A DNA stretch of 64,000 nucleotides from positions 142,896-206,895 of the forward strand of contig NZ_JRGL01000007.1 in the NCBI RefSeq assembly GCF_000764655.1. The letters run 5' to 3'. The translations under genes were made by a program, and so were the position numbers. Positions within the stretch are counted from its first letter, which is position 1. Every line of letters starts with the position of its first letter. A model generated the notes under the pieces. That model was not told the origin of the DNA, made no database searches, and saw nothing but the letters and a program-made list of their open reading frames with translations. Shown here piece by piece: positions 35,645-43,880 of this stretch. This DNA is from Aeromonas aquatica (GTDB lineage: Bacteria > Pseudomonadota > Gammaproteobacteria > Enterobacterales > Aeromonadaceae).

Positions 35645-37447
35645 ATGAATCATCTCGAGATTATTGAAAGCCGCGTCGCCCAGGTCAGGGTCACTCTGGC
35701 CAGTCAAGAACTGGACGCCTTCATCGTTCCTCACGACGACGAGCACCTGGGGGAGTACATTCCCGCCCATGCCGAGCGTCTGAACTGGATCACCGGTTTC
35801 AACGGTTCCGCCGGGCTCGCCATCATCATGGCGCAGCGGGCGGCCCTGTTCATCGACGGTCGTTACACTGTGCAGGCCCGCCTGCAGGCGCCGGCCGATC
35901 TGTTTGAGTTTCTCCATCTGAACGAAGATCCCCATGTGCAGTGGCTGGCGGAACAGCTGCCATCCGGTGCCCGGGTCGGCTTCGACGCCCGTCTGCACAG
36001 CCTGGCCTGGTATCAGAATGCCAACGCCGTCCTCGCCGATCGCGGCATCGAACTGGTGCGAGTGGCGCAGAACCCCATCGATCTGCACTGGACAGATCGC
36101 CCCGTCCCCACCAAGACCCCGGTCATCCTCTACAGCGAAGAGCTGGCAGGCCAATCGAGCCAGGCCAAACGCGAGCTGCTGGCGAGCAATCTGCGCAAGC
36201 GCGGGCTGGATGCGGTGCTGCTGACCCAGGCTGAGCCCATCAACTGGCTGCTCAACCTGCGTGGCCGCGACGTGGAGCGTCTGCCGGTGGTGCTGGGCTT
36301 TGCGGTGCTCTACGCCAACACCAGCATGGATTTCTTCGTCGACACCGACAAGGTCGACTGCATCGCCTTCAGTCGTCACGTGGGGCAGGATGTCTCCGTC
36401 TACCCCATCGACAAGCTGGGTGACGTGCTGCGGCGCATCGGTGAGGATCAGCAAAAGGTGCTGGCCGACCCGAACACCGCCAACGCCTGGACCCAACTCA
36501 TCATGGAGGAGGCGGGCGCCATCCTGGTGGCCGGTCAGGATCCGACCATGCTGCCAAAGGCCTGCAAGAACGAGATTGAGCTGGCCGGCATGCGTGCCGC
36601 CCACCTGCGCGACGGTGTCGCCGTCACCCGCTTCCTCGCCTGGCTGGACCGACTGGTCGCCAGCGGCGAGTACCAAGGGGTGGATGAAGGCACCCTGGCA
36701 GATCGGCTGGAGGCCTTCCGCCACGAGCAGGCTCACTATGTGGAGCCGAGCTTCGACACCATCTCGGCGCTGGGCCCCAACGCCGCCATGTGCCACTACC
36801 GTCACACCAACGGTGTGCCGCGTACCTTCGGCCAGGACAGCATCTATCTGGTGGACTCCGGCGCCCAGTATCTGGACGGCACCACCGACATCACCCGCAC
36901 CGTCAAGGTCGGAGAGGTGAGCGAAGAACACAAGGCCATGTTTACCCGGGTACTGCAGGGTCACATCGCCCTGGATCAGGCTCGCTTCCCCCGCGGCACC
37001 GCCGGCATCCAGCTCGACGTGCTGGCCCGCATGCCGCTGTGGCAGGCCGGGTACAACTATGACCACGGCACCGGCCACGGCGTCGGCCACTTCCTGAGCG
37101 TGCACGAAGGTCCCCAGCGCATCGCCCCCAAGGGCAGCCTGGTGGCACTGCAACCGGGCATGGTGCTCTCCAACGAGCCGGGTTACTACCGGGAAGATGC
37201 GTTCGGCATCCGCTGCGAGAACCTGGTGATAGTGACCGAGCAGGAGTCGCGCGGCGAGCTGCCGATGCTGGGCTTCGAACGGCTGACCTATGTGCCGTTC
37301 GATACTCGCCTCATCGATCGCAGCCTGCTGAGCCAGGACGAGTTCCGCTGGATCAACGACTACCATGTCGAGGTGTTCCGCCGTCTGAGCCCGCTGCTGG
37401 AGGGCGAGGATCTCGCCTGGCTGGAGCAGGCGACCAGCCTCATCTAA
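35645..37447 (+). CDS. Aminopeptidase P family metallopeptidase (M24B, long form)
   Basis: A 600-residue cytoplasmic Xaa-Pro aminopeptidase of the long, XPNPEP1-like type, with two creatinase-like N-terminal domains (GFNGSAGLAIIM, FIDGRYTVQAR in the first) and a C-terminal pita-bread domain. The metal ligands are all seen: D404 and D415 (YLVDSGAQYLDGTTDITRT), His in DHGTGHGVGHFLSVHEG, Glu in LSNEPGYYRE and Glu in IRCENLV. It removes N-terminal residues that precede proline. It follows the GntR gene and is ended by a strong terminator. Confidence 0.94.
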   Translation: MNHLEIIESRVAQVRVTLASQELDAFIVPHDDEHLGEYIPAHAERLNWITGFNGSAGLAIIMAQRAALFIDGRYTVQARLQAPADLFEFLHLNEDPHVQWLAEQLPSGARVGFDARLHSLAWYQNANAVLADRGIELVRVAQNPIDLHWTDRPVPTKTPVILYSEELAGQSSQAKRELLASNLRKRGLDAVLLTQAEPINWLLNLRGRDVERLPVVLGFAVLYANTSMDFFVDTDKVDCIAFSRHVGQDVSVYPIDKLGDVLRRIGEDQQKVLADPNTANAWTQLIMEEAGAILVAGQDPTMLPKACKNEIELAGMRAAHLRDGVAVTRFLAWLDRLVASGEYQGVDEGTLADRLEAFRHEQAHYVEPSFDTISALGPNAAMCHYRHTNGVPRTFGQDSIYLVDSGAQYLDGTTDITRTVKVGEVSEEHKAMFTRVLQGHIALDQARFPRGTAGIQLDVLARMPLWQAGYNYDHGTGHGVGHFLSVHEGPQRIAPKGSLVALQPGMVLSNEPGYYREDAFGIRCENLVIVTEQESRGELPMLGFERLTYVPFDTRLIDRSLLSQDEFRWINDYHVEVFRRLSPLLEGEDLAWLEQATSLI

Positions 37448-37473
37448 TCGCAGACAATCGAGGTTGTCCGCTG

Positions 37474-37500
37474 AAACAGGGCCCAAGGGCCCTGTTTTTT
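37474..37500 (+). terminator. Terminator of the aminopeptidase gene
   Basis: An 11-bp stem (AAACAGGGCCC with GGGCCCTGTTT) around AA, running into a T-run. Confidence 0.92.
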
Positions 37501-37549
37501 GTCCCGGCCTTTGACCTGTATCAACACCCCTGCCCCTCAGGTCAGGACA

Positions 37550-37954
37550 ATGACCGCCATGAACATCGAACGACCCGGCACTCGTCGCAGTGCCCGTGCC
37601 AGCCAGGCACCCGAGCACCCCAGGCTCAGACGGGAGCAGCGGACGGTCAGCGCCATGATCCGCCTCTACTGTGACCACCATCATCAGGATCCCGACTGTC
37701 GGCACTGCCAGCAGTTACGCGAATTCGCCCACCAGCGGCTGCGCCGCTGCCGTTACGGTCAGGCCAACAAGCCGACCTGCGCCAACTGCGACATCCACTG
37801 CTATGCCCCCGCCATGCGCAAGCAGATCCAGCAGATCATGAGCTGGAGCGGTCCGCGCATGCTGTGGCATCACCCCTGGCTCGCCCTGCGCCACCTGCTG
37901 GATGGCCGCCGCAAGGCACCCAGGCGACCCCAGGGCAGACCACTCCCGCCCTGA
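37550..37954 (+). CDS. YgbA-like, nitrous oxide-stimulated promoter family protein
   Basis: A 134-residue Cys/His-rich basic protein. The family pattern is RTVSAMIRLYCDHHHQ, then DCRHCQQLREFAHQRLRRCRYG, then PTCANCDIHCYAPAMRKQI; the seven or so cysteines suggest metal binding. E. coli YgbA is under the nitric-oxide sensor NsrR and linked to nitrosative stress, so the same role is likely here. AGGACA lies just before the ATG at 37550; another ATG at 37559 is possible. Confidence 0.85.
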   Translation: MTAMNIERPGTRRSARASQAPEHPRLRREQRTVSAMIRLYCDHHHQDPDCRHCQQLREFAHQRLRRCRYGQANKPTCANCDIHCYAPAMRKQIQQIMSWSGPRMLWHHPWLALRHLLDGRRKAPRRPQGRPLPP

Positions 37955-38046
37955 GTCATCCCCCCTTGCATCGACCCGCCTCGCTCACTACCCTGTGGCT
38001 CCTTTGACTGCCAACCGGCAGTCCCTATCCAATGACAGGAGCCCGG

Positions 38047-38499
38047 ATGCACCCGCCCCCCGTTTTGAGAGTGGCCCGCCACGCCGACATGCACGCCATA
38101 GGGCGACTCGACGCCGACGTCTTCGGGGAGCAGGTCTATCCCGCCTTCTTCTTCCGCCAAGCCATGGATCTCTGGCCCGAGCTGCTGATCGTGGCGGAGC
38201 TGGAGGGCAGGCTGCTGGGCTATGCCCTGGGGGGAGTGGGACAGGATCGGTCGCAGGGCTGGCTGCTCTCCCTCGCCGTGCTGCCCGAGGCGCGTGGCTT
38301 CGGCCTGGCCGAGCGGATGATGCTGCAGGTAGAGCAGGGGCTGAGTGCGCTGCAGACGGCGCGCGTCAGGCTGACGGTGGATCCCGCCAACCCCGCCCAG
38401 CGCCTCTACTTCCGCCTCGGTTATGGGTTGCTGGCCGAGGAGCCGGGCTATTTCGGTCCGGGGGAGGATCGCCTGCTGCTGGAAAAACCCCTGGCCTGA
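38047..38499 (+). CDS. GNAT-family N-acetyltransferase
   Basis: A 150-residue acetyltransferase of the compact RimI-like type. Seen: VARHADMHAIGRLDADVFGEQVYP at the start, the acetyl-CoA loop SLAVLPEARGFGLAERMM and the ending DPANPAQRLYFRLGYGLLAEEPGYFGPGEDRLLLEKPL. Substrate unknown. CAGGAG precedes the ATG at 38047, so that start is preferred over 38032. Single gene between the ygbA-like gene and slyB. Confidence 0.88.
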   Translation: MHPPPVLRVARHADMHAIGRLDADVFGEQVYPAFFFRQAMDLWPELLIVAELEGRLLGYALGGVGQDRSQGWLLSLAVLPEARGFGLAERMMLQVEQGLSALQTARVRLTVDPANPAQRLYFRLGYGLLAEEPGYFGPGEDRLLLEKPLA

Positions 38500-38630
38500 C
38501 TCCATTAAGGACCTTCTCGACTCCGAGATTTTATAATTGGTTACACTTTGCGGGTTTAATGCGCAATCCGGTTGGCGTAGAGTTGAACGCAACAACCAGA
38601 TTAACCCGATGCCCGCCCAGGAGGCTCATC

Positions 38631-39101
38631 ATGTTGAAACGTATCACTCTCGTCACCCTGCTGGCCGCTACCACCGCTATCACGGGCTGTGCCAACAGCG
38701 ACGTCTACTCCGGCGACGTCTACACCAAGGATCGCGCCAAGCAGGTACAGACCGTCAGCTATGGCACCATCGTCTCCACCCGCCCGGTCAAGATCCAGGG
38801 TGAGGACAACGCCATTCTCGGCACCATAGGTGGCGCCGTGGTCGGCGGCCTGCTCGGCAGCACCATAGGCGGTGGCCGGGGCAGCGACATCGCCGCCGCC
38901 GGGGGCGCCATCGCCGGCGCCGCGGCCGGCAAGGCTGCCGGGGACAAGCTCAATCAGGTCGACGGGGTCGAGATCGAGATCAAGAAAGAGAACGGTGAGG
39001 CGATCGTGGTGGTGCAAAAAGCCAGCCCCACCTTCGTGCCGGGCGCCCGGGTGCGCATGACCCAGGGCAATGGCAGCATCAACGTGGCCGTGGTGAACTG
39101 A
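38631..39101 (+). CDS. slyB: SlyB-type outer-membrane lipoprotein
   Basis: A 156-residue lipoprotein. The signal peptide and lipobox are LLAATTAITGC, with Cys20 lipidated. The Gly-zipper region is seen as AILGTIGGAVVGGLLGSTIGGGRGSDIAAAGGAIAGAAAG, and the C-terminal part (VEIEIKKENGEAIVVVQK.. FVPGARVRM) is typical. SlyB supports outer-membrane integrity and is under PhoPQ in enteric bacteria; no PhoP box was identified here. AGGAGG precedes the ATG and a terminator follows. Confidence 0.93.
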   Translation: MLKRITLVTLLAATTAITGCANSDVYSGDVYTKDRAKQVQTVSYGTIVSTRPVKIQGEDNAILGTIGGAVVGGLLGSTIGGGRGSDIAAAGGAIAGAAAGKAAGDKLNQVDGVEIEIKKENGEAIVVVQKASPTFVPGARVRMTQGNGSINVAVVN

Positions 39102-39128
39102 CCTCAGTTAGCGGTTCCTTTCGAGCAC

Positions 39129-39156
39129 AAAAAAGGTGAGCCGAGCTCACCTTTTT
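39129..39156 (+). terminator. Terminator of slyB
   Basis: A stem AAAAGGTGAGC with GCTCACCTTTT, loop CGA, then TTC. A-rich left side makes it usable for the convergent CYTH gene too. Confidence 0.9.
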
Positions 39157-39184
39157 CATTTCCGTCACCCGATGGTTTCGGGTC

Positions 39185-40138
39185 TCAGGCGTCTAGATGT
39201 AACCAGGCCGCGATCGCCAGTTGCAGTCGCACGAACGCCGCCTGCTGGAACAGCCCCAGCAGTCGCTCGTCTCCCCCCTCAGCCGCCTGCACCAGCGAAG
39301 CCTGCTGGGCTAGCAGTTCTGGCAGCCAGAAGGGAACGGCCGCCAGAGTGCCTGCCGCCTCCGCCACCAGAGCACAAGCCTGCAGGATCCCAAGGCGGGC
39401 CTGTCGCCGCGTCGACCCCTCGCTCTCCAGCCAGAGCTGCTCGTGATGCTGCCAGTGCTGCAGGCCCAGACTGATGCAAGCGCTGGCGTCGAGCCCGCTC
39501 ACATCCGGCAGGGGGTACGGCGACAGCGCCTTGCCAAGCCCCGCCAGCCGGTAGCCGCGCTGGGCCTTGGATTGCGCCCCCAGCCTGATGCCGCCCAGCT
39601 CCGCCAGCCGGGTCGCCAACCCGAACAGGGCGCGGGCGTCTCCGGTCTTGAGCTCCAGCTCCAGCTCGTCGATGGCGGTACGACCCAGGGAGCCGACGAT
39701 CTCCCCCCGATCCCAGGCCAGCTCAATCTCGGCGCCCTCGAAGGCCACCAGCCAGTGCTGGCGCACAAAGTCGGTCCTGAACTGGGCCACAAGCCTGGAC
39801 TGGATCTCGTCACGCACGGCAAGAGCCGGCCAGATGTCGGCCGGGAAGCTGGCCAAGGTCGGTAATTCCCCCATCACGGGGGCGTTGTACTCGGGGCGGG
39901 CGTGCAATCCACCCACCGCCTGACCCCGACATTTAATCGTCTGCTCGGAAAAATTGTCGCTGCGGCGGATCCGCAATCCCATGTCGAGCCGACGCAGGGC
40001 AAGATCAGGCGTGTCGAAATAGACATTGCCGAGATCGAGTCGACCAGAAGATATAATGTCGAGTTTATTCAGTAAGTTGGATGTTTTCTCTTGAATGTCC
40101 CGTACGACAAAAAATTTTATCTCGATCTCAGTTTGCAT
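39185..40138 (-). CDS. CYTH-domain inorganic triphosphatase (YgiF-like, short C-terminus)
   Basis: A 317-residue protein whose N-terminal ~200 residues form a CYTH triphosphate tunnel domain: EIEIKF at 4-9, VYFDTPDLALRRLDMGLRIR, and acidic and basic pairs in AEIELAWDRGEIV and DELELELKTG. Family members hydrolyse tripolyphosphate with metal. In E. coli YgiF (433 aa) a CHAD domain follows; here only about 100 helical residues remain (SACISLGLQHWQHHEQLWL..), so the CHAD part seems reduced. Divergent from the PhoU-like/pit pair, which fits a phosphate theme. Confidence 0.88.
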   Translation of the reverse strand: MQTEIEIKFFVVRDIQEKTSNLLNKLDIISSGRLDLGNVYFDTPDLALRRLDMGLRIRRSDNFSEQTIKCRGQAVGGLHARPEYNAPVMGELPTLASFPADIWPALAVRDEIQSRLVAQFRTDFVRQHWLVAFEGAEIELAWDRGEIVGSLGRTAIDELELELKTGDARALFGLATRLAELGGIRLGAQSKAQRGYRLAGLGKALSPYPLPDVSGLDASACISLGLQHWQHHEQLWLESEGSTRRQARLGILQACALVAEAAGTLAAVPFWLPELLAQQASLVQAAEGGDERLLGLFQQAAFVRLQLAIAAWLHLDA

Positions 40139-40306
40139 AGTTATTCCGGGCGGCAGGCAACTTTGGGGGGCATGATCTCGATTGCGAGGATATAATGCCA
40201 GCGAATCATCTAGATTAATTCACGGTTTTATTAAGGGCATAGTTCGGTTATCCTGCGCCCCTCCTAAAATCGTATCGAGTGTTTTTTCACCGACACAGGT
40301 TTGGCC

Positions 40307-40987
40307 ATGCCAGTAAATACTATCCTGGGGCTTTTCGCCAAGTCCCCCATCAAGCCGCTGCAGAAGCATATCGTCAAGGTTCACCAGTGCTCCCAGCAGT
40401 TGGTTCCCTTCTTTGATGCCGTTGCCGAAGACCGTTGGGAAGATGCCGAGAAGATCCGGCAGCAGATCGCCCAGCTGGAAAAAGAAGCGGATATCCTCAA
40501 ACGTGAAATTCGTCTGAAACTGCCTCGTGGCCTGTTCCTGCCGGTCGCCCGTACCGACCTGCTGGAGCTGCTGACCCAGCAAGACAAGATTGCCAACCGT
40601 GCCAAGGATATCTCCGGCCGCATGCTTGGTCGTCGAATGGAATTCCCCGCCGAGATGCGTGCCGACTTCATGGCCTATCTCAAACGTTGTATCGATGCGA
40701 CCGCCCAAGCCGAAAAAGCCATCGGAGAACTCGATGAGCTGCTCGAAACCGGCTTTAAAGGACGTGAAGTTGAAATGGTTGCCGAGATGATCCACCAGCT
40801 GGATCTCATCGAGGACGATACTGACACCATGCAGATCGGGCTGCGCCAACAGCTGCAAGCCGTTGAGCAGAAATACAATCCGATCGACGTTATGTTCCTC
40901 TACAAGATCCTCGAATGGGTAGGTGACCTGGCTGATCAGGCCGAGCGCGTTGGCGCCCGTCTGGAATTGATGCTGGCTCGTTCGTAA
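40307..40987 (+). CDS. PhoU-like (DUF47/TIGR00153) phosphate transport accessory protein
   Basis: A 226-residue, wholly helical cytoplasmic protein of the PhoU-like group that is nearly always coded next to Pit transporters and tunes them. Conserved: NTILGLFAKSPIKPLQKHI, EKEADILKREIRLKLPRGLFLPVARTDLLELL and YKILEWVGDLADQAERVGARLELMLAR. It starts 25 nt before pit's coding start is reached and is in the same operon. The ATG at 40307 is preferred over a TTG two codons upstream. Confidence 0.93.
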   Translation: MPVNTILGLFAKSPIKPLQKHIVKVHQCSQQLVPFFDAVAEDRWEDAEKIRQQIAQLEKEADILKREIRLKLPRGLFLPVARTDLLELLTQQDKIANRAKDISGRMLGRRMEFPAEMRADFMAYLKRCIDATAQAEKAIGELDELLETGFKGREVEMVAEMIHQLDLIEDDTDTMQIGLRQQLQAVEQKYNPIDVMFLYKILEWVGDLADQAERVGARLELMLARS

Positions 40988-41012
40988 TCGACTGACTGGG
41001 TAAACACTACTA

Positions 41013-42278
41013 ATGGACATTATCGCAAATTACGGCACCACCCTGGTGCTCGTGGCGGCCTTGTTCGGCTTTTTGATGGCCTGGGGCATAGGGGCGAATG
41101 ACGTCGCCAACGCCATGGGCACATCGGTCGGCACCAAGTCTCTGACCATACGTCAGGCGATCATCATCGCCATGATCTTCGAGTTCGCCGGCGCCTATCT
41201 GGCCGGTGGCGAAGTCACGGCGACGATCCGTAACGGTATCATAGATACCAATGCCTTCACCGATACCCCGGATCTGCTGGTGCTCGGCATGATCGCCTCC
41301 CTGCTGGCGGCCGGCCTCTGGCTGATCCTGGCCTCCTACTTCGGCTGGCCCGTCTCCACCACCCACTCCATCATCGGCGCCATCGTCGGCTTCGCCGTGG
41401 TGAGCGTCGGCCCGGAAGCGGTACAGTGGAGCAAGTTTGGCGGCATCGTCGGCTCCTGGGTGGTCACCCCGGCCATCTCGGGCATCATCGCCTACTTCAT
41501 GTTCATCAGCGTGCAGAAGCTCATCTTCAACACAGACAACCCGCTGGCCAACGCCAAGCGCTATGTCCCCTTCTACATGTTCCTGACCGCGCTGGTCATC
41601 TGCCTGGTGACCATCAAGAAGGGGCTGACCCACGTCGGTCTGCACCTGAGCGACGGCGAGGGCATACTGCTCTCCATCGCCATCTCGGTGACCCTCTCCA
41701 TCGGCGGCTGGTTCTACATTCGCGGTCAGCAGTACAACCCGCAGGATGACAACAAGATGCACTTCGCCAACGTGGAGAAGGTGTTCGGCATCCTGATGGT
41801 GATCACCGCCTGTGCCATGGCCTTCGCCCACGGCTCCAACGACGTGGCCAACGCCATAGGTCCGCTCTCCGCCGTGGTATCCACAGTCGAGAGTGCCGGC
41901 CAGATCACCGGCAACTCCCACATCGCCTGGTGGATCCTGCCGCTCGGCGGCATCGGCATCGTCATCGGCCTCGCCACCATGGGTGAGAAGGTGATGGCGA
42001 CCGTGGGGACGGGTATCACTCACCTGACCCCGAGCCGTGGCTTCGCCGCCCAGCTCGCCACCGCCGCTACCGTGGTGATCGCCTCTGGCACCGGCTTGCC
42101 CATCTCCACCACCCAGACTCTGGTGGGTGCCGTGATGGGGGTAGGTCTGGCCCGCGGCATCGCGGCCCTGAACCTCGGCGTGCTGCGCAACATAGTGATC
42201 TCCTGGGTCATCACCCTGCCCGCCGGCGCCATCCTGGCCATCGCCATCTTCTACGTGCTGCAGGCCTGCTTCTCCTAA
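41013..42278 (+). CDS. Low-affinity inorganic phosphate transporter (PiT family)
   Basis: A 421-residue inner-membrane transporter moving metal-phosphate with protons. The two inverted-repeat signatures are both seen: GANDVANAMGTSVGTKSLTIRQA near the start and HGSNDVANAIGPLSAVVS in the second half. PVSTTHSIIGAIVG and PISTTQTLVGAVMG are the matching re-entrant motifs. About ten membrane segments. It is cotranscribed with the PhoU-like gene (25-nt gap), and a strong terminator follows. Confidence 0.95.
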   Translation: MDIIANYGTTLVLVAALFGFLMAWGIGANDVANAMGTSVGTKSLTIRQAIIIAMIFEFAGAYLAGGEVTATIRNGIIDTNAFTDTPDLLVLGMIASLLAAGLWLILASYFGWPVSTTHSIIGAIVGFAVVSVGPEAVQWSKFGGIVGSWVVTPAISGIIAYFMFISVQKLIFNTDNPLANAKRYVPFYMFLTALVICLVTIKKGLTHVGLHLSDGEGILLSIAISVTLSIGGWFYIRGQQYNPQDDNKMHFANVEKVFGILMVITACAMAFAHGSNDVANAIGPLSAVVSTVESAGQITGNSHIAWWILPLGGIGIVIGLATMGEKVMATVGTGITHLTPSRGFAAQLATAATVVIASGTGLPISTTQTLVGAVMGVGLARGIAALNLGVLRNIVISWVITLPAGAILAIAIFYVLQACFS

Positions 42279-42297
42279 AGCCCAAGCGCCCGATGAC

Positions 42298-42327
42298 AAA
42301 AAGCCCGAGTCACTGACTCGGGCTTTT
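42298..42327. terminator. Terminator between pit and cca
   Basis: A 14-bp stem (AAAAAGCCCGAGTC with GACTCGGGCTTTTT), loop ACT. A-rich and T-rich flanks let it work on both strands for the convergent genes. Confidence 0.93.
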
Positions 42328-42352
42328 TTATGCGTGGCATTCGAGACCGGCA

Positions 42353-43591
42353 TCACTCCTCGATAAAGGTCCAGTCATCGCGCACCCGGCTGATGGCATC
42401 GAGCCGCCGCCTGGCGAGTTGCTCGCGGATCTCCTCCCCCTTGAAGCCAGCCGCCACTATCTCCTTGACCGGAACGGCCTGGGCCGCCTCGAGCGCCTGG
42501 GCCACGTAGTCAGGCTGGCTGTAGACCTTCTCCTCGAAGCCGGTACGGCCGTGGAAATCGGCACGGCAGGCATCCAGCAGCTGGGCGAAACGCTCGGGCC
42601 TGCGCCAAGCATCCGCCTTGTCGAACAGCTTGAGCAGGGTAGCCGGCTTGAGCTCGAAGGCGATGTGGATATGGGTGTGCAGATCGCTCACCAGCAGCGC
42701 CAGATCCCGGCAGTCGTTCGGCACCCGGAAACGCTCGCAGAAATCGCGGATGAGCGGCAGCCCCTTCTGGCCGTGGCCATGATGGCTCGGCCAGAACGCG
42801 GGCGGGGTCAGCCCCTTGCCGAAGTCGTGGCAGAGGGCGGCGAAGCGCACCGGCAATTCGGGGGAGCGCTGACAGGCCTGCTCCAGCACCATCAGGGTGT
42901 GGATGCCGGTGTCGATCTCCGGGTGCCACTTGGCGGGTGCCGGCACCCCGAACAGGGCATCCAGCTCGGGGAACAGCGCCTTGAGGGCGCCGCACTCGCG
43001 CAATACCTCGAAGAAGACCGCTGGGGTCTGCCCCAGCAGCACCTTCTCCAGTTCCTTCCAGACCCGCTCCGGGGTCAGGTGGGCGAGCTCACCGGCCTCT
43101 GTCATCTCCCGCATCAGCGCCAGCGTCTCAGGCGCCACGGTGAAACCCTGGGCATGAAAGCGGGCGGCAAAGCGGGCGACCCGCAGGATGCGCAGGGGAT
43201 CCTCGGCAAAGGCCGGGGAGACGTGGCGCAGCAGCCGCGCCTCCAGATCTTGGATGCCGCCATAGGGATCGTGCAGTTGCCCATGCTCGTCTTCGGCGAT
43301 GGCGTTGATGGTAAGATCCCGGCGTAACAAGTCTTGTTCGAGCGTCACCTCGGGCGAGGCGTGGCACACGAAGCCGGTATAACCCTTCCCCTGCTTGCGC
43401 TCGGTGCGCGCCAGGGCGTACTCCTGCTGGGTCCTGGGGTGGAGAAATACCGGGAAGTCGCGACCGACCTGGGTGAAGCCGAGCGCCAGCATCTGCTGAA
43501 CTGTGGCACCGACCACCAGATGGTCTCTGTCCCCCTGTGGCAATCCCAACAGGCGATCCCGGACCGCCCCCCCAACCAGATAAGTCTGCAC
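42353..43591 (-). CDS. cca: Multifunctional CCA-adding tRNA nucleotidyltransferase
   Basis: A 412-residue enzyme that builds or repairs the CCA end of tRNAs. The nucleotidyltransferase head has [27 protein letters not shown] with the catalytic Asp pair, [10 protein letters not shown], and [16 protein letters not shown]-terminal HD domain is shown by [12 protein letters not shown] and gives phosphatase and phosphodiesterase activity in E. coli. I chose the GTG at 43591: GAGGGAGA lies at the right distance, and the length equals that of E. coli Cca (412). Confidence 0.95.
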   Translation of the reverse strand: MQTYLVGGAVRDRLLGLPQGDRDHLVVGATVQQMLALGFTQVGRDFPVFLHPRTQQEYALARTERKQGKGYTGFVCHASPEVTLEQDLLRRDLTINAIAEDEHGQLHDPYGGIQDLEARLLRHVSPAFAEDPLRILRVARFAARFHAQGFTVAPETLALMREMTEAGELAHLTPERVWKELEKVLLGQTPAVFFEVLRECGALKALFPELDALFGVPAPAKWHPEIDTGIHTLMVLEQACQRSPELPVRFAALCHDFGKGLTPPAFWPSHHGHGQKGLPLIRDFCERFRVPNDCRDLALLVSDLHTHIHIAFELKPATLLKLFDKADAWRRPERFAQLLDACRADFHGRTGFEEKVYSQPDYVAQALEAAQAVPVKEIVAAGFKGEEIREQLARRRLDAISRVRDDWTFIEE

Positions 43592-43824
43592 GCGCACTCT
43601 CCCTCGATAAATCGGCCTCGATAACTTGCCTCCATGATACCGCTTTTGACCGCCATACACGACGATCCCCTCGCTCATCCCCCCTCAGATCAGGCTGGCG
43701 AACCGGGCCATGGCAGAGGGACAGCACCCCCTGGCCAGCCACTTTTTCTCGCCATAATTCGATCCCGACCACCCCCGCCGTTTCAGCCATCGGGCAGGAG
43801 ACTCCTCTTATGGTATCCGGGTCT

Positions 43825-43853
43825 TTGACATCCCTGTGGGGAGGCTTTAACCT
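43825..43853 (+). promoter_or_regulatory. Candidate promoter of exeAB
   Basis: A perfect TTGACA (43825-43830) is followed after 17 nt by TAACCT (43848-43853), about 30 nt before the exeA start. The -10 is weak. The rest of the 289-nt cca-exeA spacer has no gene. Confidence 0.5.
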
Positions 43854-43880
43854 GCCGCCATAACAATGGAATGGATCCTT

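Noticed and set aside
35621..37705. 694-codon minus-strand frame opposite the aminopeptidase P gene
   Set aside because: Antisense shadow of a well-supported gene with all metal ligands.
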